Shown here: positions 8,163 through 15,511 of the stretch, piece after piece
How positions within the stretch are numbered: position 1 is the first letter of the stretch
Layout of the letters: every line of letters starts with the position of its first letter
Notes under the pieces: model-generated
Database searches by the model: none
What the model was told of the DNA's origin: nothing
What the model saw: only the letters and a program-made list of their open reading frames with translations
Translations under genes and position numbers: made by a program
From: a virus
Strand: one strand, 5' to 3'
DNA: 64,000 nucleotides
IMG/VR virus record: IMGVR_UViG_3300031857_000005
Span: 1-64,000 of that record

Positions 8163-8495
8163 ATGGGGACTTACATTTACACTTACAAGAAAAAATTTAA
8201 TAAGAACGCAACTCTCAACGGAGAGAAAGTTGTTGTTGGAGAAGCAACATACCTTTGTAGAGCCGATTACAGTAACAACTACACAGCGGTTGAGAATCGT
8301 GAGATGATTAGAGCAACAAAACTTCCAAAAGGTGAACAACCTGACTATATCACTTTTGATGGTGAGAATGTTTACAAAAACAACAAGTTTGGTATGTGGA
8401 ATGATGGTTCAGGGTTTTATAGTGGGATTCATCACGAAAACGATCTTGTTGGAAAATTAAAAAAAGTGGGTAGAAAATTTGTTATTGAGAAATAA
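8163..8495 (+). CDS. hypothetical protein, 110 aa
   Basis: Start at the ATG just after the -7 box, not the longer upstream frame. Basic N-terminus (MGTYIYTYKKKFNK), then a beta-rich body with VVVGEATYLCRADYSNNY and GMWNDGSGFYSGIHHENDLVG. Not recognised. Comparable length and order next to 8513 suggest an early operon. Confidence 0.72.
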   Translation: MGTYIYTYKKKFNKNATLNGEKVVVGEATYLCRADYSNNYTAVENREMIRATKLPKGEQPDYITFDGENVYKNNKFGMWNDGSGFYSGIHHENDLVGKLKKVGRKFVIEK

Positions 8496-8500
8496 TTTAA

Positions 8501-8508
8501 TATCTTTG
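8501..8508 (+). promoter_or_regulatory. host-type -7 box TATCTTTG
   Basis: 4 nt before the ATG at 8513. Confidence 0.6.
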
Positions 8509-8512
8509 AGGT

Positions 8513-8788
8513 ATGAATAAGACGGCATTTAAAATCAGAATTATTAACGAATCGTTTGGAGAGTTACTAAACGAAGTATTTATTGATGAGACACAATTCA
8601 AAATTTTTTTGAAGATGGTTCACGGGTGTTTGGAACTTGAGAATGATTTAAGATTCTTCAACGGAGATACATTCTTAATTAACATCCCATTCCGATTCTT
8701 GAAAGATTCCATTATTGTGACAGGAACTAAAGACATTGATATGGTTGAACCAATCAAAAGTAAAATCGAGGCATTAATAACAAAGTAA
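8513..8788 (+). CDS. hypothetical protein, 91 aa
   Basis: Begins MNKTAFKIRIINESFGELLNE; an alpha/beta protein of 91 residues ending in an amphipathic helix (DMVEPIKSKIEALITK). No known motif. It is followed 3 nt later by the lipoprotein gene, so the two are co-transcribed from the -7 box just upstream. Confidence 0.72.
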   Translation: MNKTAFKIRIINESFGELLNEVFIDETQFKIFLKMVHGCLELENDLRFFNGDTFLINIPFRFLKDSIIVTGTKDIDMVEPIKSKIEALITK

Positions 8789-8791
8789 TAT

Positions 8792-9241
8792 ATGAAAAAG
8801 TTAATTTATTTTATCACCATTATGTTGGTGATTGTTTCTTGTCAAAAGACTAACCCACCACCTTACCCACCACCAATTCCACCACAACCTATTGTGACGG
8901 ATACAACGGTGATTGATACCGCAACAAACCTAATTGGTGAGACATGGGTTATTGATGGTTACCGAGTTAATGGTATTGGTGCAATTATTACGATTAGTGA
9001 TACACTTGTCTTTAACACAATTAATTCGTATACTTTTAATGGTAATACCGCAACCTACTCGTTTTATACAACCGCATCTGCGTATTCACTAACAATGAAC
9101 TACACACCTTGGGGTAATTTAACTGGACCAATATTTGAAGGTAATTTAACTAGTGGAGTAATTCTCGGACTTAAATTCACCGACATTACAATGGGTTCAG
9201 GGAATCAAACGGATTATTACCTGTGGATGCATAGAATATAA
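8792..9241 (+). CDS. predicted lipoprotein with proline-rich linker, 149 aa
   Basis: Type II signal peptide: MKKLIYFITIMLVIVSC, with Cys17 as the lipidation site. A PPPYPPPIPPQP linker follows, then a beta-rich domain (about 45-149) with LIGETWVIDGYRV and repeated T/S/N-rich strands, reminiscent of small lipocalin-like or DUF4923-type Bacteroidota lipoproteins. It would sit at the outer membrane of the infected host; superinfection exclusion is a plausible but unproven job for a phage lipoprotein. Confidence 0.8.
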   Translation: MKKLIYFITIMLVIVSCQKTNPPPYPPPIPPQPIVTDTTVIDTATNLIGETWVIDGYRVNGIGAIITISDTLVFNTINSYTFNGNTATYSFYTTASAYSLTMNYTPWGNLTGPIFEGNLTSGVILGLKFTDITMGSGNQTDYYLWMHRI

Positions 9242-9300
9242 GTTTCCTTGTTTAGAAAAACAAGGTGGTGGTAGATCGATCCGTTAATGGACGACCCAAA

Positions 9301-9331
9301 AAAAAGGAATCAGAAATGGTTCCTTTTTTTT
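9301..9331 (+). terminator. rho-independent terminator
   Basis: AAAAAGGAA pairs with TTCCTTTTT, followed by T8. Confidence 0.85.
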
Positions 9332-9338
9332 ATTTATG

Positions 9339-9351
9339 ATATTTATAAATA
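9339..9351 (+). promoter_or_regulatory. late motif ATATTTAT, also containing TATAAATA
   Basis: ATATTTATAAATA, 8 nt before the ATG at 9360; contains the exact T4 late consensus TATAAATA. Confidence 0.6.
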
Positions 9352-9359
9352 AAAAAGTT

Positions 9360-10196
9360 ATGAATATCAGAAGAATTTTAATTTCCGAACAAGAAAAAAA
9401 AGACATATTATCGCAATATGGTGTAAAAAAAGATGTTATCTCTGAACAAACATTGAATGATGATGGAACATATACAATTAAGAATCTTCAAGAGTTTACA
9501 GTACACGCAATTCAGTATGGGGGTAGTGCACCTAGAGTTTACATTAAAAAAGGTGAGACAGTGAAAAAAAATACCGACGGTAAAAGTCTATCCGTAGATG
9601 TTTACTATAAAAAAGAAGACTCAACAGGTAAATTTACAGGTCCTTTGGTTAAATCAGGGTCTAAAGGGAAATTTATTTGTGGTGATTATTTATTAAGATT
9701 TGAAGGTAGTGAACAAACTTACGAACAAATTGTAATGACTGGACAACCATTTAAAACTGCAATGAATAAATTATTCTGTGATGGAAATAAATTAAAATCT
9801 GATAAAGTAGTTGGAGGTGGTGGTGAAGAACAAAAACCAAAAACAGATAATAGATGTAAATTTGTTGAGAAAGAATTCACAAATCAGCAAGTTTGTTATA
9901 TTCCGAATGATAAAACTTGGATGTATGCAAAAACTGATGATGGAAAATGGTACACAACTAAACAAACTGATAAAAAAACATGGTGTGAATTGACGACACC
10001 TAAATTCCAAAAGGCTATTGATAAATTAAATATTGAATGTAAAGGATTGGAACCAATATCAAAGTTGGAACTTAAACCAATTGGTACTATTGAAACTGAA
10101 AAGAATTTAGAATTGGTACCATCAAAACAACAAATGATTGATAAAGGTTTAGAGGCGGCTAAGTTTGTATCAAATCTACAAAACAGACCACAATAA
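9360..10196 (+). CDS. tagged (class D) protein, 278 aa
   Basis: N-terminus MNIRRILISEQ, then VISEQ at 26-30, giving two possible (I/L)xE cleavage points (E10, E29). Residues 30-150 are a soluble beta-rich domain; a glycine/lysine linker (GGGGEEQKPK) leads to a second cysteine-containing domain (RCKFVEKEF, QQVCYIP, WCELTTP, NIECKG) at 165-235 and a helical tail. A two-domain packaged protein with possible disulfide or zinc chemistry in the second half. The start at 9360 is chosen because of tag homology. Confidence 0.8.
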   Translation: MNIRRILISEQEKKDILSQYGVKKDVISEQTLNDDGTYTIKNLQEFTVHAIQYGGSAPRVYIKKGETVKKNTDGKSLSVDVYYKKEDSTGKFTGPLVKSGSKGKFICGDYLLRFEGSEQTYEQIVMTGQPFKTAMNKLFCDGNKLKSDKVVGGGGEEQKPKTDNRCKFVEKEFTNQQVCYIPNDKTWMYAKTDDGKWYTTKQTDKKTWCELTTPKFQKAIDKLNIECKGLEPISKLELKPIGTIETEKNLELVPSKQQMIDKGLEAAKFVSNLQNRPQ

Positions 10197-10200
10197 AATA

Positions 10201-10225
10201 AAAGGAACTTAGGTTCCTTTTTTTA
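10201..10225 (+). terminator. rho-independent terminator
   Basis: AAAGGAAC / GTTCCTTT with T7. Confidence 0.88.
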
Positions 10226-10240
10226 TTTAATTCTTTTTCA

Positions 10241-10248
10241 TATCTTTG
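10241..10248 (+). promoter_or_regulatory. host-type -7 box TATCTTTG
   Basis: 4 nt before the kinase ATG at 10253. Confidence 0.65.
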
Positions 10249-10252
10249 TGGT

Positions 10253-10642
10253 ATGGAAAATACATTATATATCGTAAGAGGAATACCAGGTAGTGGTAAA
10301 TCAACATTTGCAAAAACTTTAGGTGGACAACACTATGAAGCGGATATGTTCTTCATTGATGAGAATGGTGTGTATAATTTTGATTTCACTAAAATAAAAG
10401 ATGCGCATCAATGGTGTCAGAGTTTTGTTAAATCTGATATGATATTGGAATATCCCAAGATTGTGGTTTCAAATACATTCACACAAGAGTGGGAGATGCA
10501 ACCATACATTGATATGGCGAAAGAACATGGGTATAAAGTATTCACTATTGTAGTTGAGAATAGACACGGAGGTGTAAATGAACATAATGTTCCCGAACAA
10601 GTTTTAGAAAATATGCGTAATCGTTTTGAAATTAACCTTTAA
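10253..10642 (+). CDS. P-loop nucleoside/polynucleotide kinase-like ATPase
   Basis: Short (129 aa) P-loop protein with Walker A GIPGSGKST (10-18) and a downstream YPKIVVSNTF segment typical of zeta-toxin/NEDD4BP2-like and T4 Pnkp-like kinases (AAA_33). It contains no separate phosphatase domain. Likely phosphorylates a 5' OH of nucleic acid or a small molecule. In a genome with an RNA ligase and HAD phosphatases, RNA end repair is a reasonable inference. Converges with the endonuclease gene (11-nt overlap). Confidence 0.85.
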   Translation: MENTLYIVRGIPGSGKSTFAKTLGGQHYEADMFFIDENGVYNFDFTKIKDAHQWCQSFVKSDMILEYPKIVVSNTFTQEWEMQPYIDMAKEHGYKVFTIVVENRHGGVNEHNVPEQVLENMRNRFEINL

Positions 10643-11222
10643 CCAAAAACTTTTTAAAATCGGTTGTTGAAGGTTTTTCATTTTTAAAGTAATAAGTTTC
10701 TGTTTTACCATTATAAGTTATTTTCTTATAATATCCATCAGGAACCGTGGCGCCTGATTTGAGTATTGTGGATTTTTTTGAAAATACACAAATTACAATA
10801 ACAGACACCTCATACTTTAATGCCAATTCTCTTTCATACGCTTCTAATAAACGCCAAGTGGTTCTATTGAGATCTTGTTGTTGTAATGTACAGTTAAGGT
10901 AACTAAATGTTTTCTTTAACATAATCTTATCACAATTAAAATCTGCGGCAGGTGCCATATGTCCCTTGTCCCAAATGTTATTTTCATAATCTTTTGAGTC
11001 AGATGTTTTAACAGAATCACAAGTGAAGAAATCCATACCAGATCTTGATGCATTACCTGACGGACAATCCACGGTATAACTCACAGATAAAGGTTGTTCT
11101 AATTTCTCAGAATAAACAACGGTAAAAATATCACTTTTAATGATTACACTATCTCTTAATGGTTTTTGAGATAATAAAATAAAAGGGAAAATAAAAAATA
11201 AGGATAATAAAAACTTTTTCAT
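10632..11222 (-). CDS. secreted DNA/RNA non-specific endonuclease (NUC family)
   Basis: A 196-aa beta-beta-alpha-metal nuclease. Signal peptide MKKFLLSLFFIFPFILLSQ (1-19). The active-site motif DKGHMAPAADF (about 89-99) carries the catalytic His; SYLNCTLQQQDLNRTTWRLLE (about 111-131, N and E ligands) matches the N-x-x-x-Q-x-x-x-x-N-x-x-x-W-x-x-L-E signature. Start placed at 11222 by the signal peptide. Export would put nuclease in the periplasm, degrading incoming DNA of competing phages or host DNA at lysis. Its promoter box (ATATTTAT) is the late type. Confidence 0.92.
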   Translation of the reverse strand: MKKFLLSLFFIFPFILLSQKPLRDSVIIKSDIFTVVYSEKLEQPLSVSYTVDCPSGNASRSGMDFFTCDSVKTSDSKDYENNIWDKGHMAPAADFNCDKIMLKKTFSYLNCTLQQQDLNRTTWRLLEAYERELALKYEVSVIVICVFSKKSTILKSGATVPDGYYKKITYNGKTETYYFKNEKPSTTDFKKFLVKG

Positions 11223-11226
11223 TTCA

Positions 11227-11234
11227 ATAAATAT
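11227..11234 (-). promoter_or_regulatory. late motif ATATTTAT (minus)
   Basis: Reads GATATTTATTGAAATG on the minus strand, 4 nt before the nuclease start. Confidence 0.6.
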
Positions 11235-11237
11235 CAA

Positions 11238-11245
11238 TATATTTG
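11238..11245 (+). promoter_or_regulatory. host-type -7 box TATATTTG
   Basis: 5 nt before the phosphoesterase ATG at 11251; lies back to back with the minus-strand late motif in a 28-nt intergenic region. Confidence 0.6.
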
Positions 11246-11250
11246 CAATT

Positions 11251-11904
11251 ATGGGATTTAAAAAAATATTAACGACAGGAAAAGTGTTCATCACAAGTGA
11301 TACTCACTATGGACACAAAAATATATGTCGTGGTGTGACAAATTGGAGAACACAAGATGGTGAAGTACCGGTAGATTCTACTCGTGATTTTCAAACTATT
11401 GAACAAATGAACCAACGATTGGTTGACGGTATTAATAGTGTTGTTGGACAAGATGATACCTTAATTATGTTGGGTGATGTTTCATTCGGAGGATTTGATA
11501 ATATTGGAATCTTCCTTGAAAGATTGGTTTGTCACAACATTCACCTCGTACTTGGAAATCATGATCATCATATTGAGAACAACCGTGATTATGTACAAGG
11601 GAGATTCCTGAGTGTACAACACTATTTGGAGGTGAACATCAATGGGAAAGACTTTGTACTTTGTCATTACCCATTACAAAGTTGGAACGGATTGAATAAA
11701 GGTGTTATTCATTTACACGGTCATGTTCACTTACCTGAACACCGTAAATTTGGTAATGGTAAAAGAATGGATGTTGGTGTTGATGGTAACGGTATGGATC
11801 CATATAATATTGATGATATCATTAGAATTATGGGTAAAATACCTGTTGGTTCTGACATGAGTGGTGATCATCATTTGGATGGTTTGGTTGGAGTTGTGGG
11901 TTAA
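11251..11904 (+). CDS. calcineurin-like metallophosphoesterase
   Basis: All five MPE motifs are present in 217 aa: SDTHYGH (16-22), MLGDVSFGG (about 70-78), LGNHDHH (about 96-102), LCHYP (about 133-137) and HGHVHLPEH (about 151-159). Similar compact enzymes are common in T4-like and jumbo phages. Substrate (phosphodiester, phosphoprotein or nucleotide) is not visible. A single gene between two opposite-facing or terminated units, with its own host-type promoter. Confidence 0.9.
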   Translation: MGFKKILTTGKVFITSDTHYGHKNICRGVTNWRTQDGEVPVDSTRDFQTIEQMNQRLVDGINSVVGQDDTLIMLGDVSFGGFDNIGIFLERLVCHNIHLVLGNHDHHIENNRDYVQGRFLSVQHYLEVNINGKDFVLCHYPLQSWNGLNKGVIHLHGHVHLPEHRKFGNGKRMDVGVDGNGMDPYNIDDIIRIMGKIPVGSDMSGDHHLDGLVGVVG

Positions 11905-11918
11905 ATCACAACTCCTTT

Positions 11919-11926
11919 ATATTTAT
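11919..11926 (+). promoter_or_regulatory. late motif ATATTTAT
   Basis: 4 nt before the ATG at 11931. Confidence 0.55.
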
Positions 11927-11930
11927 ATGT

Positions 11931-13181
11931 ATGAAGAAAAATTTAATCATTACTGAAAATCAACTTGAGATTATTGTAAATAATCTCTTACTGAATGAAG
12001 CCGTTGGAGTTCCTGAAGGAATCATTGAATCGGCTGAAGAACTATATGAAATCATATTAAACCTATTAAAAGGTATGGATGATTACGACACAACACAAAC
12101 ATTTACTGAAGATAATTTAGATTTAACAATATCTGATTATAAAATACACGAATTAGAGTTAGCAGTTCAAGTTCACGAAATGGATGAATATGATGGACCA
12201 TTCACTATGATATCAGCCGGTGTTGCAAATCAATTTAATTTTGATAGAAAACTACTAATGAAGGTTCATAAACAGGATAACACAATTGAGTTACAATTAC
12301 ATTTTGCATCAAATGGGGATGATTGGGATTCCCAAGACCCTTATAATTACTTTACTAATGATAGAGTTCAATTAATATCTGTAATTGCTCACGAAATTAA
12401 ACATAAGTTTGATAAACAAAAAAAGACAACTGACTTGATAGGGAAAGATGCTGATTATCAAGCATATGCAAGTCAAGGGTTAAACTTCGGAATTCCGGTT
12501 ATTAGTGAATTTATGAGATATAGTTATTTCATTCAATATGTTGAAAATCTTGTTAGACCAACTGAAATGGCAACAAGAATGAAATTAACTGGAGTAACAA
12601 GAGAAAAGTTTAGAGAATTTTTTGAAAATGATAGTGTTGTTAAAGAACTAAAAGAAATTAGAGATTTTAGTTTTGAACATTTTATGGAAGAATTACATAA
12701 TCAAATGGATCGTGTGGATGGTTTATTAGAACACGCAGATGTGGATTATGAAAATATGACTGAAGAGGAAAAAATAAAGGTAGTTATGGATATAGTTTAT
12801 ATTAATCTTATTAGTGCTAAAAGAGATATTTTTGATAAAATGACGGATAGTGTTGATAGTGAAATGGCTAATTTTATGAGAATGTTAGGTATGGGTGTTA
12901 AGCGTGAGAACGATGAAGGATTGGAAAAAGTTAGACATAAATATTTAAATCAACTTGCCAAATATCGTAATAGAGAAAGTCAGTTCTTTGTTGATGAATG
13001 TGAAAGATTTAACTATGTTGCAACAAAATTAATTAAACGACTTGTAAAAATATATTCACTTATTCCTGACGAAAAAGAACAAACCAACGAATCAATTCTT
13101 AATTGGGAGTTACACCAACAAATAATGGAGAAAAAATACGGAAAAAGAAAAATAGAAAAAGAGTTTAAATTTAAACGGTAA
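11931..13181 (+). CDS. tagged (class C/D) HExxH protein, putative zinc metallopeptidase
   Basis: The 416-aa protein starts MKKNLIITENQLEIIVNN and reaches L-N-E at 21-23, so a tag can be removed to leave A24. Residues about 155-165 read SVIAHEIKHKFD, a full HExxH zinc site inside a helix, preceded by FTNDRVQLI; this is how gluzincin/metzincin-like peptidases look. The candidate third ligand is not obvious (several Glu in the following 60 residues). The rest is helical and charged. If real, this is an enzyme carried inside the capsid and delivered with DNA. The tag and HExxH are visible; the activity is inference. Confidence 0.8.
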   Translation: MKKNLIITENQLEIIVNNLLLNEAVGVPEGIIESAEELYEIILNLLKGMDDYDTTQTFTEDNLDLTISDYKIHELELAVQVHEMDEYDGPFTMISAGVANQFNFDRKLLMKVHKQDNTIELQLHFASNGDDWDSQDPYNYFTNDRVQLISVIAHEIKHKFDKQKKTTDLIGKDADYQAYASQGLNFGIPVISEFMRYSYFIQYVENLVRPTEMATRMKLTGVTREKFREFFENDSVVKELKEIRDFSFEHFMEELHNQMDRVDGLLEHADVDYENMTEEEKIKVVMDIVYINLISAKRDIFDKMTDSVDSEMANFMRMLGMGVKRENDEGLEKVRHKYLNQLAKYRNRESQFFVDECERFNYVATKLIKRLVKIYSLIPDEKEQTNESILNWELHQQIMEKKYGKRKIEKEFKFKR

Positions 13182-13186
13182 AATAT

Positions 13187-13214
13187 AATCCTTCACTTTT
13201 GTGGAGGATTTTTT
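13187..13214 (+). terminator. rho-independent terminator
   Basis: AATCCTTCAC / GTGGAGGATT with a TTTT loop and T tail. Confidence 0.88.
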
Positions 13215-13226
13215 ATTATTCATAAT

Positions 13227-13595
13227 ATGAAAAAACTATTATTATTTATTCCACTAATTACACTATTATCATTTAAATCATCAGAAAAAATCTACACAGG
13301 AACCGCATCTTATTACGGACAACATTGGACAGGTAGAAAGACATCATCAGGAGAACTATTCCACAAAGACAGTTTAACTGCGGCTCATAAGTACTTTAAG
13401 TTCGGAACAATTGTGAAAGTAACAAACACAAGTAATGATTCTGTTAGATATGTTAAGATCAACGACAGGTTACCAAAATCATCAAGTTTTGTGATTGATT
13501 TGAGTTACGGAACCGCAAAGGAACTTAACTTCATTAGAAAAGGAATCACCAAAGTGACACTTGAACCAGTTGACACAGTTCCGATTAAGAAATAA
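13227..13595 (+). CDS. RlpA-like double-psi beta-barrel protein (secreted)
   Basis: A 122-aa RlpA domain with a signal peptide (MKKLLLFIPLITLLSF). Family motifs: GTASYYGQHWTGRKTSSGE (about 24-42), LTAAHKYFKFGTIVKVTN (about 49-66) and KINDRLP (about 76-82), which contain the residues (E, H, D) used by lytic RlpA enzymes acting on glycan strands lacking stem peptides. No SPOR domain is attached. Exported to the periplasm, it would help lysis together with the SLT protein. Same genomic neighbourhood as other exported enzymes. Confidence 0.9.
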   Translation: MKKLLLFIPLITLLSFKSSEKIYTGTASYYGQHWTGRKTSSGELFHKDSLTAAHKYFKFGTIVKVTNTSNDSVRYVKINDRLPKSSSFVIDLSYGTAKELNFIRKGITKVTLEPVDTVPIKK

Positions 13596-13603
13596 ATTTT
13601 ACA

Positions 13604-13637
13604 AACCCCACTTCAAATAAGAGTGGGGTTTTTTGTT
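13604..13637 (+). terminator. rho-independent terminator
   Basis: AACCCCAC / GTGGGGTT with T run. Confidence 0.9.
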
Positions 13638-13644
13638 TAATCAG

Positions 13645-13652
13645 ATATTTAT
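13645..13652 (+). promoter_or_regulatory. late motif ATATTTAT
   Basis: GATATTTATTAATAAATTTG, 15 nt before ATG 13668; the same 20-odd nt recur before the class A gene at 48611. Confidence 0.6.
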
Positions 13653-13667
13653 TAATAAATTTGTAAA

Positions 13668-13964
13668 ATGAAAAAAGTAATAAGACTAACCGAATCAGAC
13701 TTGACAAGAATAATCCAAAGGGTTATTACCGAATCCAAAAAGAAACAAAGTAAATCTGAAATATTAAAGATGTCAAAAGAAGAATTGGAAGATGTTTATG
13801 GTGAATTGGAAATAAAGGGTGAATACCATGGAAAAAAAGGAACATTCCACCATTTTAAAAAAGCTATGTTTGATGTTGTTTGTAGTTTTAGAACTGACGA
13901 TACAACACCATCAGGTTTAAAAAGAAATACAAAAGGAATTAAAGTTAAAAATTTAGATATTTAA
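13668..13964 (+). CDS. tagged (class A) hypothetical protein, 98 aa
   Basis: Class A tag with V-I-T-E ending at residue 22, so the mature protein would start SKKKQS. The body is basic with a probable alpha/beta core (ELEIKGEYHGKKGTFHHFKKAMFDVVCSF). First of three consecutive class A genes separated by 4 nt each; their bodies are unrelated by eye, so only the tag is shared. Confidence 0.8.
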   Translation: MKKVIRLTESDLTRIIQRVITESKKKQSKSEILKMSKEELEDVYGELEIKGEYHGKKGTFHHFKKAMFDVVCSFRTDDTTPSGLKRNTKGIKVKNLDI

Positions 13965-13968
13965 TGTT

Positions 13969-14301
13969 ATGAAAAAAGTAATAAGATTAACCGAATCAGA
14001 TTTAACAAGGATTGTTAAACGAGTGATCAATGAAAATAAGAAAAAACCATCAAATGAAAAAATTGAGGATGTGTTAAAAAAACTTATGGATGATTACATT
14101 GGTGAGGATGAATGGAAAGGTGGTTATAAAGAATCGTCAGATAAACCATATGACAGATTTATGGTTAGTTTTAAACAATCGGGGGATGACACCGAAGAGA
14201 TTGCTGAAGAAATCATTGAGAAACTAAATAATAAATTTGAAAGTAACTTATTTAAACTTGGTAACGCAAGTAAAAACTCATTTTGGTTTTATATAAAATA
14301 A
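13969..14301 (+). CDS. tagged (class A) hypothetical protein, 110 aa
   Basis: The tag ends V-I-N-E at residue 22. The body has a helical KKLMDDYIGEDEW segment, then SFKQSGDDTEEIAEEIIEKLNNKFES and a beta ending NSFWFYIK, compatible with a small ferredoxin-like fold. Second of the three-gene cassette. Confidence 0.8.
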   Translation: MKKVIRLTESDLTRIVKRVINENKKKPSNEKIEDVLKKLMDDYIGEDEWKGGYKESSDKPYDRFMVSFKQSGDDTEEIAEEIIEKLNNKFESNLFKLGNASKNSFWFYIK

Positions 14302-14305
14302 TGAT

Positions 14306-14653
14306 ATGAAAAAAATAATTAAACTAACCGAATCAGACTTGACAAGAATTGTTAATCGTGTGATTAAAGAAAATGAATCTAAATCTGATTTATTAGACTT
14401 AACCGTTTTTCAGTTGAGAAAAAAATTGGGTTTACCTAGTGGGTGTAAGATTGAGATTAAAAAGGGTGATGTTTCAGGAAAGAAACTTAAATATACTAAA
14501 TATGTTAAATACATTATTACTCAATTACCGTCACCTGTTGACGGTAATCGTGAAAAAATAATGGATAAAATAGAATCATTAGAATCTAAAGATATTAATT
14601 CTCATGCATCACCCAATTTTGGAAAGGGAGTGACTTGGATTATTAAATACTAA
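14306..14653 (+). CDS. tagged (class A) hypothetical protein, 115 aa
   Basis: The tag ends V-I-K-E at residue 22. The body has LPSGCKIEIKKGDVSGKKLKYTKYVKYIITQLP and a final GKGVTWIIKY strand; its general plan (helix, strands, helix, strand) resembles the preceding protein, hinting at old duplication. A terminator closes the unit. Confidence 0.8.
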   Translation: MKKIIKLTESDLTRIVNRVIKENESKSDLLDLTVFQLRKKLGLPSGCKIEIKKGDVSGKKLKYTKYVKYIITQLPSPVDGNREKIMDKIESLESKDINSHASPNFGKGVTWIIKY

Positions 14654-14677
14654 AAGTATAACATATAAAAAATATTT

Positions 14678-14713
14678 AACCTCCCTTCAGAAATGTTGGG
14701 AGGTTTTTTGTTT
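14678..14713 (+). terminator. rho-independent terminator
   Basis: AACCTCCC / GGGAGGTT, T6. Confidence 0.9.
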
Positions 14714-14730
14714 TATTAAAAAGTAATTTG

Positions 14731-14738
14731 TATATTTG
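14731..14738 (+). promoter_or_regulatory. host-type -7 box TATATTTG
   Basis: 4 nt before ATG 14743; TTG lies further upstream in an AT-rich stretch. Confidence 0.65.
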
Positions 14739-14742
14739 TGTT

Positions 14743-14919
14743 ATGAAAAAACCCTGTAAAGAATGTCCTCATATCGTCCGTAATCGTCATAATGATATGA
14801 TTGTTGATTTTGCTGAGAGAACCGGTAAGAAACACAATTGTCATATGACGGAAGGAAAAAAAGATTTGTGGAATGTAACGGATAAAAAATTGGAGTGTTA
14901 TGGTATTAAAGTTAAATAA
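14743..14919 (+). CDS. small cysteine/histidine protein (DUF6283-like), 58 aa
   Basis: Start at 14743, right after the promoter. MKKPCKECPHIVRNRHND is followed by GKKHNCHMTEGKKD and ECYG, so four Cys and several His can bind zinc in the pattern CxxCP ... CHMT ... C. I recognise the plan from small phage zinc proteins (DUF6283) of unknown function. Overlaps the next gene by 20 nt. Confidence 0.72.
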   Translation: MKKPCKECPHIVRNRHNDMIVDFAERTGKKHNCHMTEGKKDLWNVTDKKLECYGIKVK

Positions 14920-15112
14920 AGATGTTGCTGGACACGTATACGAAGGTAAATACGGACAATACGATGTTAAAATTGAAAGGGGGGTTTCTAATAAATCCAC
15001 TTATTGGTATCCGTATATAAATGTGGGAGGACATTGGAAATTGTTATCTTACTTCCCAACCCTTGAAGAGGCGAAAAAAATTCTTAAAAAAAGAATTGAT
15101 AATGTAAAATAA
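14900..15112 (+). CDS. hypothetical protein, 70 aa
   Basis: Contains GHVYEGKYGQYDVKIERG, then TYWYPYINVGGHW and a C-terminal helix LEEAKKILKKRID. This looks like a small beta-sheet plus helix (AP2/integrase-N-like dsRBD-like plan), but no family can be named with confidence. Confidence 0.7.
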   Translation: MVLKLNKDVAGHVYEGKYGQYDVKIERGVSNKSTYWYPYINVGGHWKLLSYFPTLEEAKKILKKRIDNVK

Positions 15113-15113
15113 T

Positions 15114-15206
15114 ATGGAACTACTAATTTTAATAGGATTTATAGGATTTTGTTTAGGTAATATATTTCAAATACTGATAAGAGATTATTATTTTAAACGC
15201 AAATGA
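15114..15206 (+). CDS. very small membrane protein, 30 aa
   Basis: ATG one nucleotide after the previous stop. MELLILIGFIGFCLGNIFQI is a single hydrophobic helix with a GxxxxxxxG pattern, then RDYYFKRK, a basic cytoplasmic tail. Similar tiny membrane peptides recur in this genome (18493, 22652, 25164, 30650, 40468). Confidence 0.55.
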   Translation: MELLILIGFIGFCLGNIFQILIRDYYFKRK

Positions 15207-15291
15207 AATTTTTTAAATATTTCATATAACGTCCGATGATCAACAATCGTTTTAATGTTGTTTATTTTTTGTCATATTAAAAAATAATTCT

Positions 15292-15299
15292 TATATTTG
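15292..15299 (+). promoter_or_regulatory. host-type -7 box TATATTTG
   Basis: 4 nt before ATG 15304. The 85 nt upstream hold no ORF. Confidence 0.65.
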
Positions 15300-15303
15300 T
15301 GGT

Positions 15304-15507
15304 ATGGAAAAAACGACAGATAAAAACGGAAGGGACATCAAAGTGGGTGACTATGTTAAGGTAGTTAATAGAATTACAGGATCTGTAGAAGATTCTGGTG
15401 TGATTACCAAAATTGAAGGTAGACAAGTTCATCTTGGTGTTGAATCTGTAAATGGTGTGTCATTTGATAACATTTATTTAAGAGGGGATGTAATTAAACA
15501 ATATTAA
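15304..15507 (+). CDS. SH3-like small beta protein, 67 aa
   Basis: VGDYVKVVNRITGSVEDSGVITKIEGRQVHLG has the alternating pattern of a KOW/SH3-like barrel (G-D-x-V-x-V start, V-I-T-K-I, V-x-L-G). No catalytic residues. Possibly a binding module; function unknown. First gene of the unit 15304-16214. Confidence 0.75.
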   Translation: MEKTTDKNGRDIKVGDYVKVVNRITGSVEDSGVITKIEGRQVHLGVESVNGVSFDNIYLRGDVIKQY

Positions 15508-15511
15508 TGTT

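Noticed and set aside
15207-15290. Terminator or RNA in the gap before 15304
   Set aside because: Only weak, imperfect pairing (around AACAATCG/CGTTTTAATGTT) is present and no clear T-tailed hairpin.
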